DNA of 64,000 bases from Corythucha ciliata. Its lineage: Eukaryota; Arthropoda; Insecta; Hemiptera; Tingidae. The stretch's first letter is position 1; each line of letters opens with the position of its first letter. The stretch spans positions 25,091,253 to 25,155,252 of the forward strand of contig CM075939.1 of the NCBI GenBank assembly GCA_038030265.1, in the 5' to 3' direction. Positions 46,481 to 58,960 of this stretch are shown here, piece after piece. Both the position numbers and the translations under genes were made by a program. The notes below the pieces were generated by a model. That model saw nothing but the letters and a program-made list of their open reading frames with translations. It was not told the DNA's origin and did not search any database.

Positions 46481-49400
46481 TAATCTTGATGAAATCCGTG
46501 ACTCCCGCCCCCTTCATGTCATTAACCGTCGCGGTAATTGTTGTTTCGAGTTCGAGGGTTCAAGCGAAAGCGAAAAGCTGCCCGCACCCTTCTGTCTCGA
46601 ACAAGCTACGCCCATCCGTGCGGGGGAGGATACGATTTTATGGAGGTGAACTCATGTGATGCAACCACTTCAGTGGCCCCGATAGGGTACCAGCGATTAA
46701 ACCGTCATTTTATGGTTTGCCGCGTTCTTTACAATTGGAATGAATTGCTCCCCCATCCTCAAAGTTCAAGCTACGATGAAAAACATTACATAATTTCAAC
46801 ATTAGTTTTCCACATTCATATAAATTTTGCTTAACTCACGTTGGTGCAGCGTGGTCACCTTTTTTTTCTTCTCCTCGTCCCTTTGAATAACGTCAAGCGC
46901 TTCTTGCATTTTTTATTAAGGAAAACCTCACACTTTTCATCCCTATCTCCCCCCCCCCCTATTCTTCTTACCATGTTCAAGTCCTGACGGTCGAAATTTA
47001 CAATTCATGTTTTCTTGGGCCTTCCCTCGTTAGAACCCTAACATTTTAAGGTGCGCTGTCTGCTACTACTCCCCCTTCCACCACCCGCCATTATCATAAC
47101 CAACTCCCTGCATTTCGCGACGGAAACTAAAAAGTAGAATATGGCGGGGCAAGAGAGAAATAAGGTATTTTAAATATTCATACCGGAGCTCAACGTTGTC
47201 GTCTATAGCGTTGTTGTTTTAGTACAGTATGTATCGGTGGTGAAAAGAGGTACGGTGGGATGGGGAGGGAGTCGAATGAAAAATTGTGGAATGTAATTAG
47301 CTGGCTAATGCCAAAACACGCCAAATGAGAATTTCTGGTCAGACAGTCGTCAGTTTCTGGTGGTGTATTTCATTTTCCACCAGCTATAATTATATTGTTA
47401 TCGTGTACGGGGTAATTAAACAATTGGCAAAGCATTCAGATTCTGAAGCTAATTCTGAAGTTTTGTGGATGTTTCTGCTCTTTTCAAAGGAAAACGTTTC
47501 AACAAAGAGTTATAGAGAGAAGAAGAACCAATTGTTCGAAGGTGAAAAGAGAGAAATCTAGCCTATTGATCTTTAGACATTAGTCACGGCCGTGTTTAAT
47601 TACAAACTTTTGGCTCAGTTTAGCTTGCAGCTCGAAGACGAGAAGTGAGTGAGAAATTACTGAGCCAGCGTTACGTGTATGCTGAAAGACGGATAGCCCG
47701 TACAATGAAAGGAGGAACGTTCTATGATGTGGCCATAATTAATGTAATTAATTTTCTGATAACCTTTGAAGTGGTTACTCCCAAATTTTTCAAAGGCTCA
47801 TGATCCTTTGAATGTAAATAGCGGCTTGAAGAGGTGAAGTAGATTCTGGAATTTTCCAAAGTTATGTTCAGTACGAACAAGTTAAAATACGAAGAACTAC
47901 TCGGAAGAGAAAATTGATCCTTCTTGAAAGATCATTCTGTGATGTTGCGGAGGATGGAGTTGAGGGACGAGAATCTCTCGTTTAGAGTTGACGCGCTCTT
48001 CTAAAAGTAAGCCAATTTAATTAACAAAAGGTAAACTTCGAGCTTAAGTACAGTAGAGGTTGTAATGCTCTTTCAACGGGAAACTCTTTCTCTCGCAATT
48101 TAAAGTCTAAAAGACATTCAGTTCCAGTCAACGTATTGAACCGTATCGTCTTAGCGCACGCCTGTTTCTTTTGAATAATTCGTTTTTTGAGGGTCAATAT
48201 CTTTTACGTATGTTCGACTCAAGAAATGAAAACACCGACGGAGTGCCTTTTGGGGGGGGGGGGGCAGCCCTTGTTCGTCAATGAAGGGAAAATGTGTTCA
48301 CGATCTAAGCACAAAAAAGGTTTGCTCTTTGAGAAACCCTCGACCGAGTAAAAATGAGAAAAAAAAGAAAGAGAAATATCTGTGGCTGTGGTCTGTGGTT
48401 GTGTGGGAAGACGGGGGGGGGGGGGTTCCAACGGGGGAAGAAATCGAGTCTCATTGCCAGAATAGCAAATAGCAAGGCTCAGAAGAAGAATAATGCGTTG
48501 CTTTTCTAAAAGAAAGAGGATCTCGCTCCCCCCCCCACCCTTCTTTTATTATTTATTTTCTTTTATTCTTTAGATTTTCAAATTCAAACCACTTTTCAGG
48601 AGTGATAGACATTTTGCCTTTGTTGGAGGGAGAGTTGTTGGTTTCTTCCGGGACTACACGCCTACAAGCTATAATCAGTGTAGGAAGTCCTGGGGACCGA
48701 AAATTCCTCTTCGACCGTAAAGTAAACTATTTGGACGCCTCCCACCACTCAAATAATGCTGTTTATTTATATCTTTATTGCCTAATAGCGTCCCTCGAAG
48801 TTTAAATTCCACCTATTCTAAACTAACTTTTCTCTTTAACCCCCGAACATACCCACACCCCTATCCCAACTCTTTACTAAATTATACCTCCATCTTTTAC
48901 TGCCCCCGTCTAAATCACAAACAATTTAGCTTCAAGCCCAGCCCATACCAGTTTCACTATAATACACGTAGCCCTTTCCCTCCCGTCATACAGTTGATAC
49001 TCATCCGTCAACTCTTTTCTCCAATAACCCCCTTCACGGACAACCCCTCAACGGCTAATACTTTTCGTTAAAACTCCCTTGGAGTCTCCCTGGCTATAGA
49101 AAGCCTCCCCCCCCCCGCCGTACACCGTAATGGTGTATAAATGGATAAGCAGCGTTCAGGGGTAGGGGATGTTATTAATAATCTCCCAACTTTTAATGGG
49201 ACTTCACGAAAGGAAACGTATGAGGAGATGGGGTAAGGGGTAGCTTGGGTTGAATTTTAAGTTAATTATTGATTTTTTAAAGTTGATAAAATAATTCAAA
49301 GGGCTTATGGGTAAAGCGGCGCTCAGACTATAATTGGAATTAGACAGCGCCTATCTCTATACGGTCACCGTGCTTTTGATGGACATCACTTATAAACAGG

Positions 49401-50900
49401 GGAAAACAAGTTTTATGACTCCAGGAAATCAATCCCCGTTTTAACTGGAATAGAACTAAAACCAAGGTTCCTCGAGACTGATACCTTAATTTTTGGGCAT
49501 AGTTAGCATGCACGGTTCACGAACTCCTGCATTCTTTGGCGGTGTTTAACCTGTTATGATTACTCAATCAACGTAGAGTTAATGAAAAGAGTATACTCAG
49601 ATAATTGACGTGATTCCAATTTCTCACTTTTTAGAACCATCTGTTCAACGTTTAGCATTTTTTACGAATGCCCCTAAAGTGTAATATGAGATGTCTACGT
49701 TATCGTACCCCTAAATTACAAAATGCACCCTGCATCCCCCGCCCCCTCTTATCAACGGAGGTTAATTGTTACATTGTTAGAAGGTCCCTCGACCCCTTTC
49801 ACACCATGCTTCACTCACACCACATCGAATCAATTTCTCTTCGCATAACTTTGGTAAAGAATAGTGTGAGTGTGTGTGAACGATAGAGGAGATTGATTAA
49901 TGGTAAAATCTGGTCGAAAAACACACTCACATACACACCCACACAAAACATAACACTTTTGTACGAGGGTAAAAACTTCCATGGACATGCCGGCGATCGT
50001 TGAAAGGTGAAACGTGACAAATCCTCGTTTTCGGACAGAATTGGGTTAGTCTCCGTTGTTGAAAAAGTTAGGAAAAAAGGGGTACGTTAGGGGATTGTTG
50101 ACATTTCACAAATTGATATAATAGGTATATCACGAGGAAAAGTATAACACGAGTGCTCTGAGAAGGCGCAGGTATAGTCCATCTTGTCCTGAGGGTAAAA
50201 CTTTCTAGAGGAAGCTAGGCTAGGACCGTTTTAGCTCGCGGGTCCCTTGAACGAGCACTATCATGGTGCCTCCTCTAACGTGGTATTCAATTTTTACCTA
50301 CTGATTCGTGTCACATGTGGATAACAATGCCGCCATGTTGACAATGTCGCAATGTGGACAAAGACAATGTCTCGTATAAACGAGTGTATTGAAATGAATG
50401 GAAAACACTTTGTGATTGATGTAGTATTGGGGTTGGGCGTAATCTTAAAATGGCAACACTAGTGTCGAAATCCTGCCCCTACCGGTCTATAAAATCTAAC
50501 CGGTGGATCCAAGAATCCACAAATCATGTTCGAGAAAACTTGAATGCCAAACAAAAGGTGCCCAACCCCGGATAGAGTCTGCCTCCGTACTTTAGGGACC
50601 GAAAATCGTCTACTTGAGTTGAATCGATTCAGATGTCAGTGATGAAAATGTCCTTTCCGCGCTAAGCTCTTGACGGGTACAAGACGAGCATTCTAGTAAT
50701 TTTATAGGCAGGACCAGTAAAATTTCCTGGTCATGAAGTGCGAAATTCGGTTTGGTTCAATTTGCTTTTAATCGCAAACAATTTCTGCGGTTTCGTGACC
50801 GAATCATCAACTTTTAAATATTAATTTGTCATTTAATTAACCAGCAGCCACTTTATGGGAAAAAATATAATTTTTTATTTCCTGCAGGTTTGTCGATGAT
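46481..50900. other. Long noncoding stretch
   Basis: About 4.4 kb with no supported gene. It contains several homopolymer runs of G or C (46947-46957, 48251-48264, 48412-48425, 48529-48536, 49107-49116). Open frames are short; none has a recognisable domain. Confidence 0.45.
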
Positions 50901-51070
50901 GATTTTCTGTGACTATTGACTAAAAGAGCTTTTTGTGGTTGGGCCTCTTTTGTGATTGGAACTTTTCTGTGGTTGGACTGTTTCGTGGTTGGCGATTTTT
51001 CGTATGCCTATAGAATTTTTGCGGTTGAAGCTTTTTTGTGACTCGACTTCTTTTGTGCATGAGGACGGCC
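50901..51070. repeat. Degenerate repeats, family D
   Basis: Units of about 20-25 nt built on ttttgtggttgg (gagctttttgtggttgggcc, acttttctgtggttggactg, tttcgtggttggcg). A weaker set lies at 8180-8310. Confidence 0.6.
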
Positions 51071-51939
51071 AGAAATAGCTGTAGTGGTGGGTCGTTGCCT
51101 TCCCCTAGTCTCGAAAGCGAAGTCGTAGTGGGCCGGCTGTGGGACAAATCCAACAGGATCCTTATAAATAAAACTATTGATATCTTTCATAAATACAGCA
51201 GCGCTCTTCCCGAGCTAAGGAAAACTAACGATCTCACCGGTGTCACTTGCTTTGTTTTGTTTATTGTGGTTCTGAAAATCAGAATCAGGATGAAAATTAT
51301 TGAAGTAAACATAATTGAAAATTGAAGGATACCCCAGGAGGTCGTTTCACTTAGTCGCCGCATGAGCGCTGGTGTATTTATGAGAGTTACAAATGAAAAA
51401 GTAAGCTGACGTTGCGTACCAAAGTTGTGAAAAAAGTTTCAATTTTGCCTCAGAGAATGACACTTTGTCCAAATAAACGTGAAAGTTTGTCCCACATGAA
51501 GTTAAAAAGGTTATTATGTTAATCTAATAAGAGGGTATATTTTACAGATTCCAGTCCAGACCGTCCATAATGAGTTTCTGAAGGAAATATCTGTTTTTTG
51601 AGGAATGGTAGGTACACCTGCAGGTCTTAATAACGACTGCTGGCTCGTTAAAGCCACTGACGACGGCTCAAATCAGCGGAAAAGCGCTTCTGGCAATTAA
51701 GTGAGGTGACAATGAATACTACCCCGAAAAACTGGTTGACGAACTCCACAACGTTGTTGGGACACAATGGATGAAGTTGGCCGCTACCCCCATCACTCAA
51801 CCAAAATGAAAAACTTTTAAAACCAATAGTTCGTATGTAAGTAGAAAGTATGAACGTTTTGCGCTGCATCCTACAGCAAGTTACAGCGGAAAACCGGAGA
51901 GGGACTTCTTTGACCCTGTAGTCGCACGTTAACTAATAT
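51071..51939. other. Noncoding region
   Basis: No gene or clear repeat seen. Confidence 0.35.
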
Positions 51940-52450
51940 GCCATTTACGCAAGTTTTGCTTACTAAAAAAACAATTTCTCTAATTCTACTCTCTAAAAGC
52001 CAATTTCGCGGATTTTCTCGCCCAAAAACCATTATTTGGGTCTGACTTACTAAAAAAAATCGGATATTTATGTGGCTGAAAAACCATTTTCTGATCTCTG
52101 ATTCATAAAAAAAACTAATTCGTCGGATCATTTTCGTCTTCCAAACGCTTAAAACACAGTTTTCCTGGGTTGGCTCACAAAAAACCAAATTCGTGGGTTT
52201 TATTGCTAGGAAACCAGTTTTGTGAGGTTGCTTCATTCGAATACGAATTAGGTACATGGATTGATTCGCCCCAATATACCATTTTTGTGGGTGTGGCACA
52301 CTAAAACTTCAATTTCGAGGTGTTTGATCGTTTAAAGAACAATTTTAGTGGGCCTGGCTCGATAAAACCCCAATTTCGTTGGTTTTGGCAAAGCTGGAAA
52401 GCACTTTTCGAGGGGTCGCCTCATTTTACATGACCCGTTTCACAGATTTG
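51940..52450. repeat. Degenerate repeats, family B, copy array 2
   Basis: Units of about 38-48 nt built on aaaaccaatttcgtgggttt and ggctcattaaa variants, same family and strand as 18560-19030. The minus-strand open frame of 142 codons across this block is a by-product of the repeat. Confidence 0.65.
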
Positions 52451-52452
52451 GC

Positions 52453-53204
52453 TGGCTAACAGTGGCGCACACGGAAATCGGTCCTGAGGGGGGTTTTCGA
52501 AACACAAAACTGGGTCCATTGTATCGACAGAACGCGCGCCGTACTGCACCAAAAGACAAAAATCGTAATATTCATTAGTAAAAAAAATTTAAAAAAATAA
52601 TTATAATAAAAAAATACGATTTGTTTTGGAATGTCCGTACGCCGTCCGCCATACTTTCCCCTAGGATTGCTCGAAAAAATTCATTTTTTCGCACGTAGAC
52701 TACATTTAGGATCTAGTTCGTCCTGACAACTAATCAGCTTGATCAACTAACTCTTTGAGTTTTATTGGCCAAAAGCGGGCCCAAAATGGGGGTTTTCAAA
52801 GGTCTCCGATCCGGCTCCGATCCATGAATTTTACATGAATGATTACATCAAAATTGACTATAGAAAATCGACGATTTTCATGTAATTTCAAGCCGCATTC
52901 TCGTGCTACATGCATGAATAATAAGCCCATGTGTAAAATTTGCAGAGTTTTTTGAAATGGTTCAGATTGATTCTAGACTATAGACAAGCTATAAACTGAC
53001 CCAGACGCGGAGGTTTCGGCTTGAAGGAAGCGGCAAGCGGGCGCTTTGTAGAACATATTACTTTATGTTCTACTAAGTACAAACAAACACGGGCCGTTTT
53101 TATGCCCATTTACAGTGCAATTTTTCCCGTGATTCAATTAAATTTGGCATTGTGTATTTTTCCCAGGCTCTGGGTAGAGGGGTTTAACGCGCCACTGTGG
53201 CTAA
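52453..53204. mobile_element. 738-bp inverted-repeat transposon with 7-bp target-site duplication
   Basis: The element runs from cagtggcgc at 52460 to gcgccactg ending at 53197, flanked on both sides by the exact direct repeat tggctaa (52453-52459 and 53198-53204). Its interior contains the dispersed repeat also found at 7420-7700. No transposase frame, so it is non-autonomous. CAG...CTG ends are common in hAT- and P-type elements; a 7-bp duplication does not settle which. Confidence 0.85.
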
Positions 53205-53519
53205 GAATAGTATATTATGATACGAGTGCGGAACGCACTTCATTCCGTTAGAGAGCGAGAGTTGGCGCACGAGGCGTAGCCGAGTGCCGGTAATCACTCG
53301 AGTACGGAGTGAGAAGTCACGTACGAGTATCGTACGCTATTTTTACTACACCAGTACACCAAGATTAAGCGGCCCATACACGTACAATAAATATTGCGCA
53401 AACTAGGGGGTTGTACAATTAAATTGAACGTATGTGGGTTGTATTGATGGGTTGCACAATATAATGTACAACTGATTTTTATTCTGTAAACATCTGGAAA
53501 CAAAATATTGCGCAAACCT

Positions 53520-53921
53520 TTAAGGGGGAGTTGTACATGTGTTTCCTCGACCCCCTCCAATCATACCTCGCATACTCCGCGTTACTGAAATTACCGCCGT
53601 ATTTCTGCACCAATCGTAGACTTCAAGGGCTCACTTAAATCTTCAGGAAATTCCGCACAAGCGTACGAACTTGCTTTCCTAAATAAGTCGTCGAAAGAGT
53701 GTGAATTTTCAAGGTAAAAGTTTATGTGCGTTTTACAGTTATTTTAGGGATGAAATATGAAAAAGGAAGACCGTACGGTTGTGCGCAATTTCCTGAAGAT
53801 TTAAATGAGCCCTTGAAGTCCAGGATTGGTGCGGATATACACGGTGGTAATTTCCGTAACGCGGAGTAGGCGAGGTAAGATTGGAGGGGGGTCGAGGAAA
53901 CACATGTGCAACTCCCCCTTA
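53520..53921. mobile_element. Foldback element, ~160-bp inverted arms
   Basis: Left arm about 53520-53679, right arm about 53762-53921. Shared blocks: ttaagggggagttg, acatgtgtttcctcgacccc, ctccgcgttac, cttcaagggctca and taaatcttcaggaaatt. Identity is roughly 85-90 percent by eye. The preceding 130 bp (53390-53519) carry related phrases (ttgcgcaaac twice, gttgtaca), so the element may be larger. Confidence 0.8.
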
Positions 53922-54064
53922 ATATACAAAAAATATAAAATAACAATGCTATGAACGACACAATGTTTTCAATACGACATGGCTTCCAACTGGCGGCGAC
54001 TAGCAAAAGTACGGAGCGTACGGAATTAGCGTGTGGAATAATTCTGCAAGCTTGGAAAAATGAC

Positions 54065-54175
54065 GGAGCGTGTGTAATTGGCGTGCGGAATGACATCAAT
54101 TCCTGAGCGTGCACGTTCAAAGGCAGCTGAGCGTGCGGAATTGATGTCATTCCGCACGCCAATTACGCATGCTCC
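54065..54175. repeat. 39-bp inverted repeat pair
   Basis: 54065-54103 and 54137-54175 are inverted copies with two mismatches (core attggcgtgcggaatgacat). Related fragments (acggaattagcgtgtggaat) lie just before, near 54011. It could be the core of another small palindromic element. Confidence 0.85.
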
Positions 54176-54310
54176 GTGTGTTTTGAAGACGAATGAGCGT
54201 ATAAAGAAGGCTTGAATGATGGCTTGAGCACAACCCACAACGATATGTTTCCCTGTACTCAATTTAAGTTCCGCAGAGTCAGATCGACCATGGGTAGGTA
54301 ACCTTGTCCA

Positions 54311-54340
54311 GGGGCGGACTGGGGTATCGAGGCGCAGGGG
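54311..54340. other. Possible transposon end
   Basis: caggggcggactgggg resembles terminal sequences of hAT-type transposons. The partner end was not found in the window. Confidence 0.25.
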
Positions 54341-54633
54341 GAGCGCCGTGTACTATCTAATATATTTTTTGCTGAATTAGATTTTCACGAATGAGATCAT
54401 TGGAACTTTACATTAGCTCCGTTCGTTTGTCAGTTCCGGACTACTTCGAGCAGCACGAGATTTTGTAACCTCACGGGTTATCATGTGGAATAACAGGGGG
54501 GAAATGATAAAAGGTTAGTATTTCAGTGCTGTTAGTGTAGCTCCGGACGGCACAGAGCTTTCATCTATGCCCTATTCTGCGACACGATCTCTGTTGGCTT
54601 CACTGAGAATTACCAAGACCATTGCCTTTTTTT

Positions 54634-54774
54634 AAGGCCCCGTTCACAAGCCATATGCTATGTGTCTGTGTAGTCTATGCAACGTATCAAAGTGCTTCAT
54701 TTTTCGAGGGAATACATTTTTTTAGTTGCATAGACTCCACAGACGCATAGCACAGAGTTTGTGAACGGGGTCTT
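54634..54774. mobile_element. 141-bp MITE-like element
   Basis: 50-bp inverted ends (aaggccccgttcacaa ... agtctatgcaac on one side, the complement on the other) enclose 41 bp. A TA is present at both edges, compatible with a TA target-site duplication. No coding content. Confidence 0.8.
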
Positions 54775-57746
54775 ATTATAGCGACACGAATTACACCGCA
54801 CACGCATACGCAGCGATTGAAGTGAGGCTCGTCTTTAAAGTGAAAGCGAGGATTGGCTTTATTTTCTGATAAACCCGCAACAGTAGCGCTCAATTGATAG
54901 CTTCAACCGCCAATAGCCAACGCTACGTAATTGCTATTTGCTATAGCATGTAACGTTACTTTGAAAACTTACCACCAGCTGTATTACTAATCCACAAACG
55001 CCATTTTATAGCCAGTTAAAAACCATTCAAGTTCTCAGCCTCCCGTCGGTTTAGTTGTCGAATGCATGCATCTAGAGGCAGCAATCGGAAATGCTGGATT
55101 CTACTTTTTAGCAGGATTCCCTTTCTTGCGTATGCTTCAATTTGTGACTAATAAGATATTACGGCCCGTATGCTAAGGATCGGCGCACACGCCGGTCCGA
55201 GAGACGACTCTCGCGTACGCGTCCAATGTGAAAGGCCCCATACAGTTCTATGTGTTTTTATTGCACGAGTCGGACGGTGGCGCGCGCGTCGGCGTCTTTT
55301 TTCTCCTAATGTGCGCGGGGCCTAAGTCGTTTCTCGAAATTTCCTCGACTCCAGCCTTCCTCGCAAACTGTAGAATCACATGTTATTTTTACAATTTTTC
55401 CATTTGGGAGGGAGCTTTGAGGTTGAGGAAAATTCGAGGAACGAATTGGCATCGCCAACAACAACGACTTTTTTTCTATTCCAAAAACGGATATTTGTTA
55501 TTAGGTATTTTCGGGCGACAGTTTTTTGCTACAAAAGTTACAAATGTTGTAGGTGGTGTAGGTTTATCTTCAAAAACTTATTCGGGTGACCTCAACAAAA
55601 CTGCACTGCATCATTCCGGGGATGTTGTGTAGGGTATGAAAGCTACACACACTCAAGCTGCTAAAGTTACTGCTACTTTTAGTTGCAGTAGCTTTGCAGG
55701 CAGGGCTCGGCGCTTCAAATTTGAATGGTTGTCATGGTAAGTTATAAAACAACGATAAGCACAATTTTTTGAAGGAAAAAATCGAGTGATTATCAAAGTT
55801 GATCGCGAGTTCACCGTTCTCGCCGTCAACAATTCTTGATGGATTTATTTGAAGATGAGTGTGATTCCCAAGTACAACTTGTCCTCCAATTGAAAGGGGG
55901 TCTCTTCCTAATTATTTTGAAGACGTACGGGGGCGAGGGCGTTCCCTGTGTATTCGAAACTTCTGAAGAAGCGCTTGTTCAGGGCTTCCGATCATCACGC
56001 TCTGAACTTGGGGTGGTTTGCCTGATGCATTATGGAAAAGCTACTGCACCCTTACAGAAAATTGCTTCACAGCACTAAGTAACATCCAGCAGAAAGTCAT
56101 TGGCCATATTTTAACTGTTTTGTGGCCATGAGTGTATGAGCTAAAAGCCACCATGATTTCAGTGATTTGTAGCAATAAGTATGCCGTGTTCTGTGTTGTA
56201 AGAAAGAGAAGTGATAAAACGCGCTGTAGCGAATAATAAAACCGTCTTGATCAAGCAATAATTTATCCGGAAAATTTGCGAGAATGTTATGCTCTTTCAA
56301 TAAGGCATTATTTACCTTTCAATCCGATTTATCACCTAACAATCAATCCAAAATCTCACTACCAACGAGGATACAAAACAAGGAGAGGAAATCTTCCTGA
56401 AAGGAAACATGGATTCCTTTGTAGCAAAAGTCTGTCTCCGTGTGTTCGGTCTACTTTAAATTTTGTGTAGTGTAGTTATCGTTAATTTCAAAGCTGCATA
56501 TTAGTCCAGTCAAACGGTAGTTCCACGTAGACAAAAATCTCGTCTTCGATTTTTTCACTTTATTCTATGTTTTTTGGGGTGAGGAACACGAATCTGAAGA
56601 GATCCAACAAAATTTCTTTGTGCGTTTTGAGAAAATCGCGAAATACTGCTCATTTTTGGCACTTTTTTTCAGATTTTTGCTTATTACTTCTTAATGACGC
56701 ATTCTACGGAAAATGTTACCCTCTCATTTTTTGAAAAGCATTGAATTCTGCGTCGAATTGTTCTTTCATTCGTCAAAATTGACCCAACCGTTTCACCGGT
56801 ATTGATTTTGTTGAAATGGTCATTTTTAGCCCCTTTTGCTAAAATTAATAAAAATTACTAAGGCAGCAGCTATTCCAATCGGAAAATGTAATGAATTCAA
56901 AGTGGTTCAGAATTGAATTTTACATAAGTGAAAATCATTGAAACCTACTAGAAAAATCAGTGGTATCAGTTATGCGACAAAAAACGCGAAAAAAAAGCGG
57001 CCCAAAAACCACGTTTTTCTGCGCATTTTTGCCAGTAGCTCGGGAACTAGTAGTCCAATTTTTTTCTATGAAAAACGATCTGAAAGCTGAGAGAATGTTC
57101 TATCAGACCTATAATATGAAATTTCATTTGAAGATTAACAAAAGACAGGGCCATAACGTCAAACAATTTGAAATTTGCTGCAAAAAAACGTTTTTTGTCA
57201 CATTTCGGCCTGTAAGTCAAAAACTATCCATCCGATTAAACTTTAAAGGAACTCATCTGAAAGCTCGTTAAATTTCCTATAAGGAATCATGTATGGCGTT
57301 TTTATGAAGACCCGATAAGTGGCAATAAAACGCAGTGGGAAATTCGCAAAATGAGTAATTTTCCAATAACTCCTTTCTTCAGCCGAACGTTTTTGCCTAT
57401 AATTATCGAACGAAGTTTCCGATGAAAATTGCACTATTTTTCAGTGAAAGCTAATGAAATTTACAGTCAGGAACCATATTTGCCAAATTTTTGAAGGCCC
57501 GTAAAATATTCTGTACAGGGCGATGAAAATAGGTTTTGTTTCAAAAAAAGTTTTTTTGTAGTTTGTAGTTTTACCCAAATTTTTTTTTTCACACTTATAC
57601 GGATCCACCCTGTATATTACCCTCATCATCAGCAGTAACGATGACACGATTTACAACGAAATCGCGAATTTAATTAAAACGGCAGAAAAAAAAAGCCTTC
57701 AAATTGTTTCGCCCCTAAAGTGATTATTATTTAGCGTCTGAACCTC
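54775..57746. other. Noncoding region
   Basis: No gene is supported. Near 57600 the phrase ccaccctgtatatt is like the one near 960. The 134-codon frame at 55228-55632 has no recognisable domain and overlaps GC-rich inverted sequence (cggcgcacacgccg, 55178-55192). Confidence 0.4.
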
Positions 57747-57974
57747 GTGTCAGCAACATTACAAGTCTTCAGGGAGGAAAGTAATCATAAAACTGACAAG
57801 ATTCAGTGCTAAATAGGCTGTTTCAGTGACAAATAGCCGCTAAAATTGCAACTGGTGATCGTGTCAGCAACATTACAAGTCTTCAGGGAGGAAAGTAATC
57901 ATAAAACTGACAAGATTCAGTGCTAAATAGGCTGTTTCAGTGACAAATAGCCGCTAAAATTGCAACTGGTGATC
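57747..57974. repeat. Perfect 114-bp tandem duplication
   Basis: 57747-57860 and 57861-57974 are identical over all 114 bases. The unit ends in caaatagccgctaaaattgc, i.e. family C/A repeat sequence, so it is a local copy of degenerate repeat material. The perfect identity implies a very recent event or an assembly duplication. Confidence 0.95.
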
Positions 57975-58960
57975 AAAAAGCCGAAATTCGTTGGATGAAT
58001 CATCACAGCGAAATTGCAAGTTTCAAGGCCGAATATCGCAGTGATACGAAAGTATCGGGCTAAACACTCGCAAAACAGCCTCGAAATTGCTAAATTTCAG
58101 GGGAAAACTGTGAAATTGAGAAGCATTATTTTTATTTTTGGGCGTGCTTAATGTACGAGCCAATAAATAAACTAGCAGAGCGTAGTTAGTCAATAAACAA
58201 ATTTCAAGGACAAGTAGCCACAAAAATGCTTCATTCGGTGCTAAATATCAGTGAAATGGTCTTCAATATCCGTTACATTGCCGGTTTCGATGTTAAATAG
58301 CAGTCAAGATTGCCTGTGGTGGTCAAAGACCCTGTGAAGTGGTCGAAACTGGATTGCTAACGGGGATAAACAGTAGGAATTGAAAGTTTTGGTTCATAAT
58401 TTCCGAAAAATTGCAAGTTTTTGGACTTTATTTTCTTTCTTTCTTTTAATCGTGATAAATTGCTGCGAAATTTCATATTTTGGGTCTAAACACCCTCAAG
58501 TTTCGTGCCTTTTACATATTTCTAGTATCCGCGGAACCCGGGCTATGAGGCCACTCTAAAAGCGCCTGACGAAAGGCCGCGACTTCGCAACATGTGGAGT
58601 TGAATAGCCGCAAAATTAGAAGATTTCTGGTTTAATATCCGAAAACTGGAAAGTTTACTGGCTGAATTTCCGCAAAATAGGAAGTTTCATTTGTGAATAT
58701 TTGCGAAATGTAAATCGCTGGGCCTTTATTTATACGAAAATGAAAGTTTCACAGCTCAATATTCCCGAAATTGGAGGCCTCGGGTGAATAAGCGAAATTG
58801 AAAGTTTCGGTTGTACATTTCCGTATAATTGCAAGCATTCGGGTCCCTTTTTGGTGGGTTCGTATAGACCCAACAGCGGCGCCATAGCCACTTGCGGAGC
58901 TGTAAAATCGGCGAAATTATGAAAGTATCCTGGCTGAATTAAATTAAATTCCACAAATTT
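57975..58960 (+). repeat. Degenerate repeat array, family A
   Basis: Units with gcgaaattgcaagtttc and ggccgaatat / ggctgaat, and a GC-rich head near 58530-58620 (gcggaacccgggctatgagg, cgcctgacgaaaggccgcga). Confidence 0.7.

Noticed and set aside
51871..52299. 142-codon minus-strand frame
   Set aside because: It runs across family B degenerate repeats; its apparent repeats follow the DNA repeat and no domain is seen.
53722..54162. 146-codon minus-strand frame
   Set aside because: It overlaps the foldback arms and the 39-bp inverted repeat, so the frame is a by-product of palindromic DNA.
55170..55335. GC-rich inverted sequence as a further MITE
   Set aside because: The possible ends (gtatgctaaggatcggcgca and gtgcgcggggcctaag) pair poorly and no duplication is visible.
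57747..57974. CRISPR-like direct repeat
   Set aside because: Only two adjacent copies without spacers, in a eukaryotic sequence.
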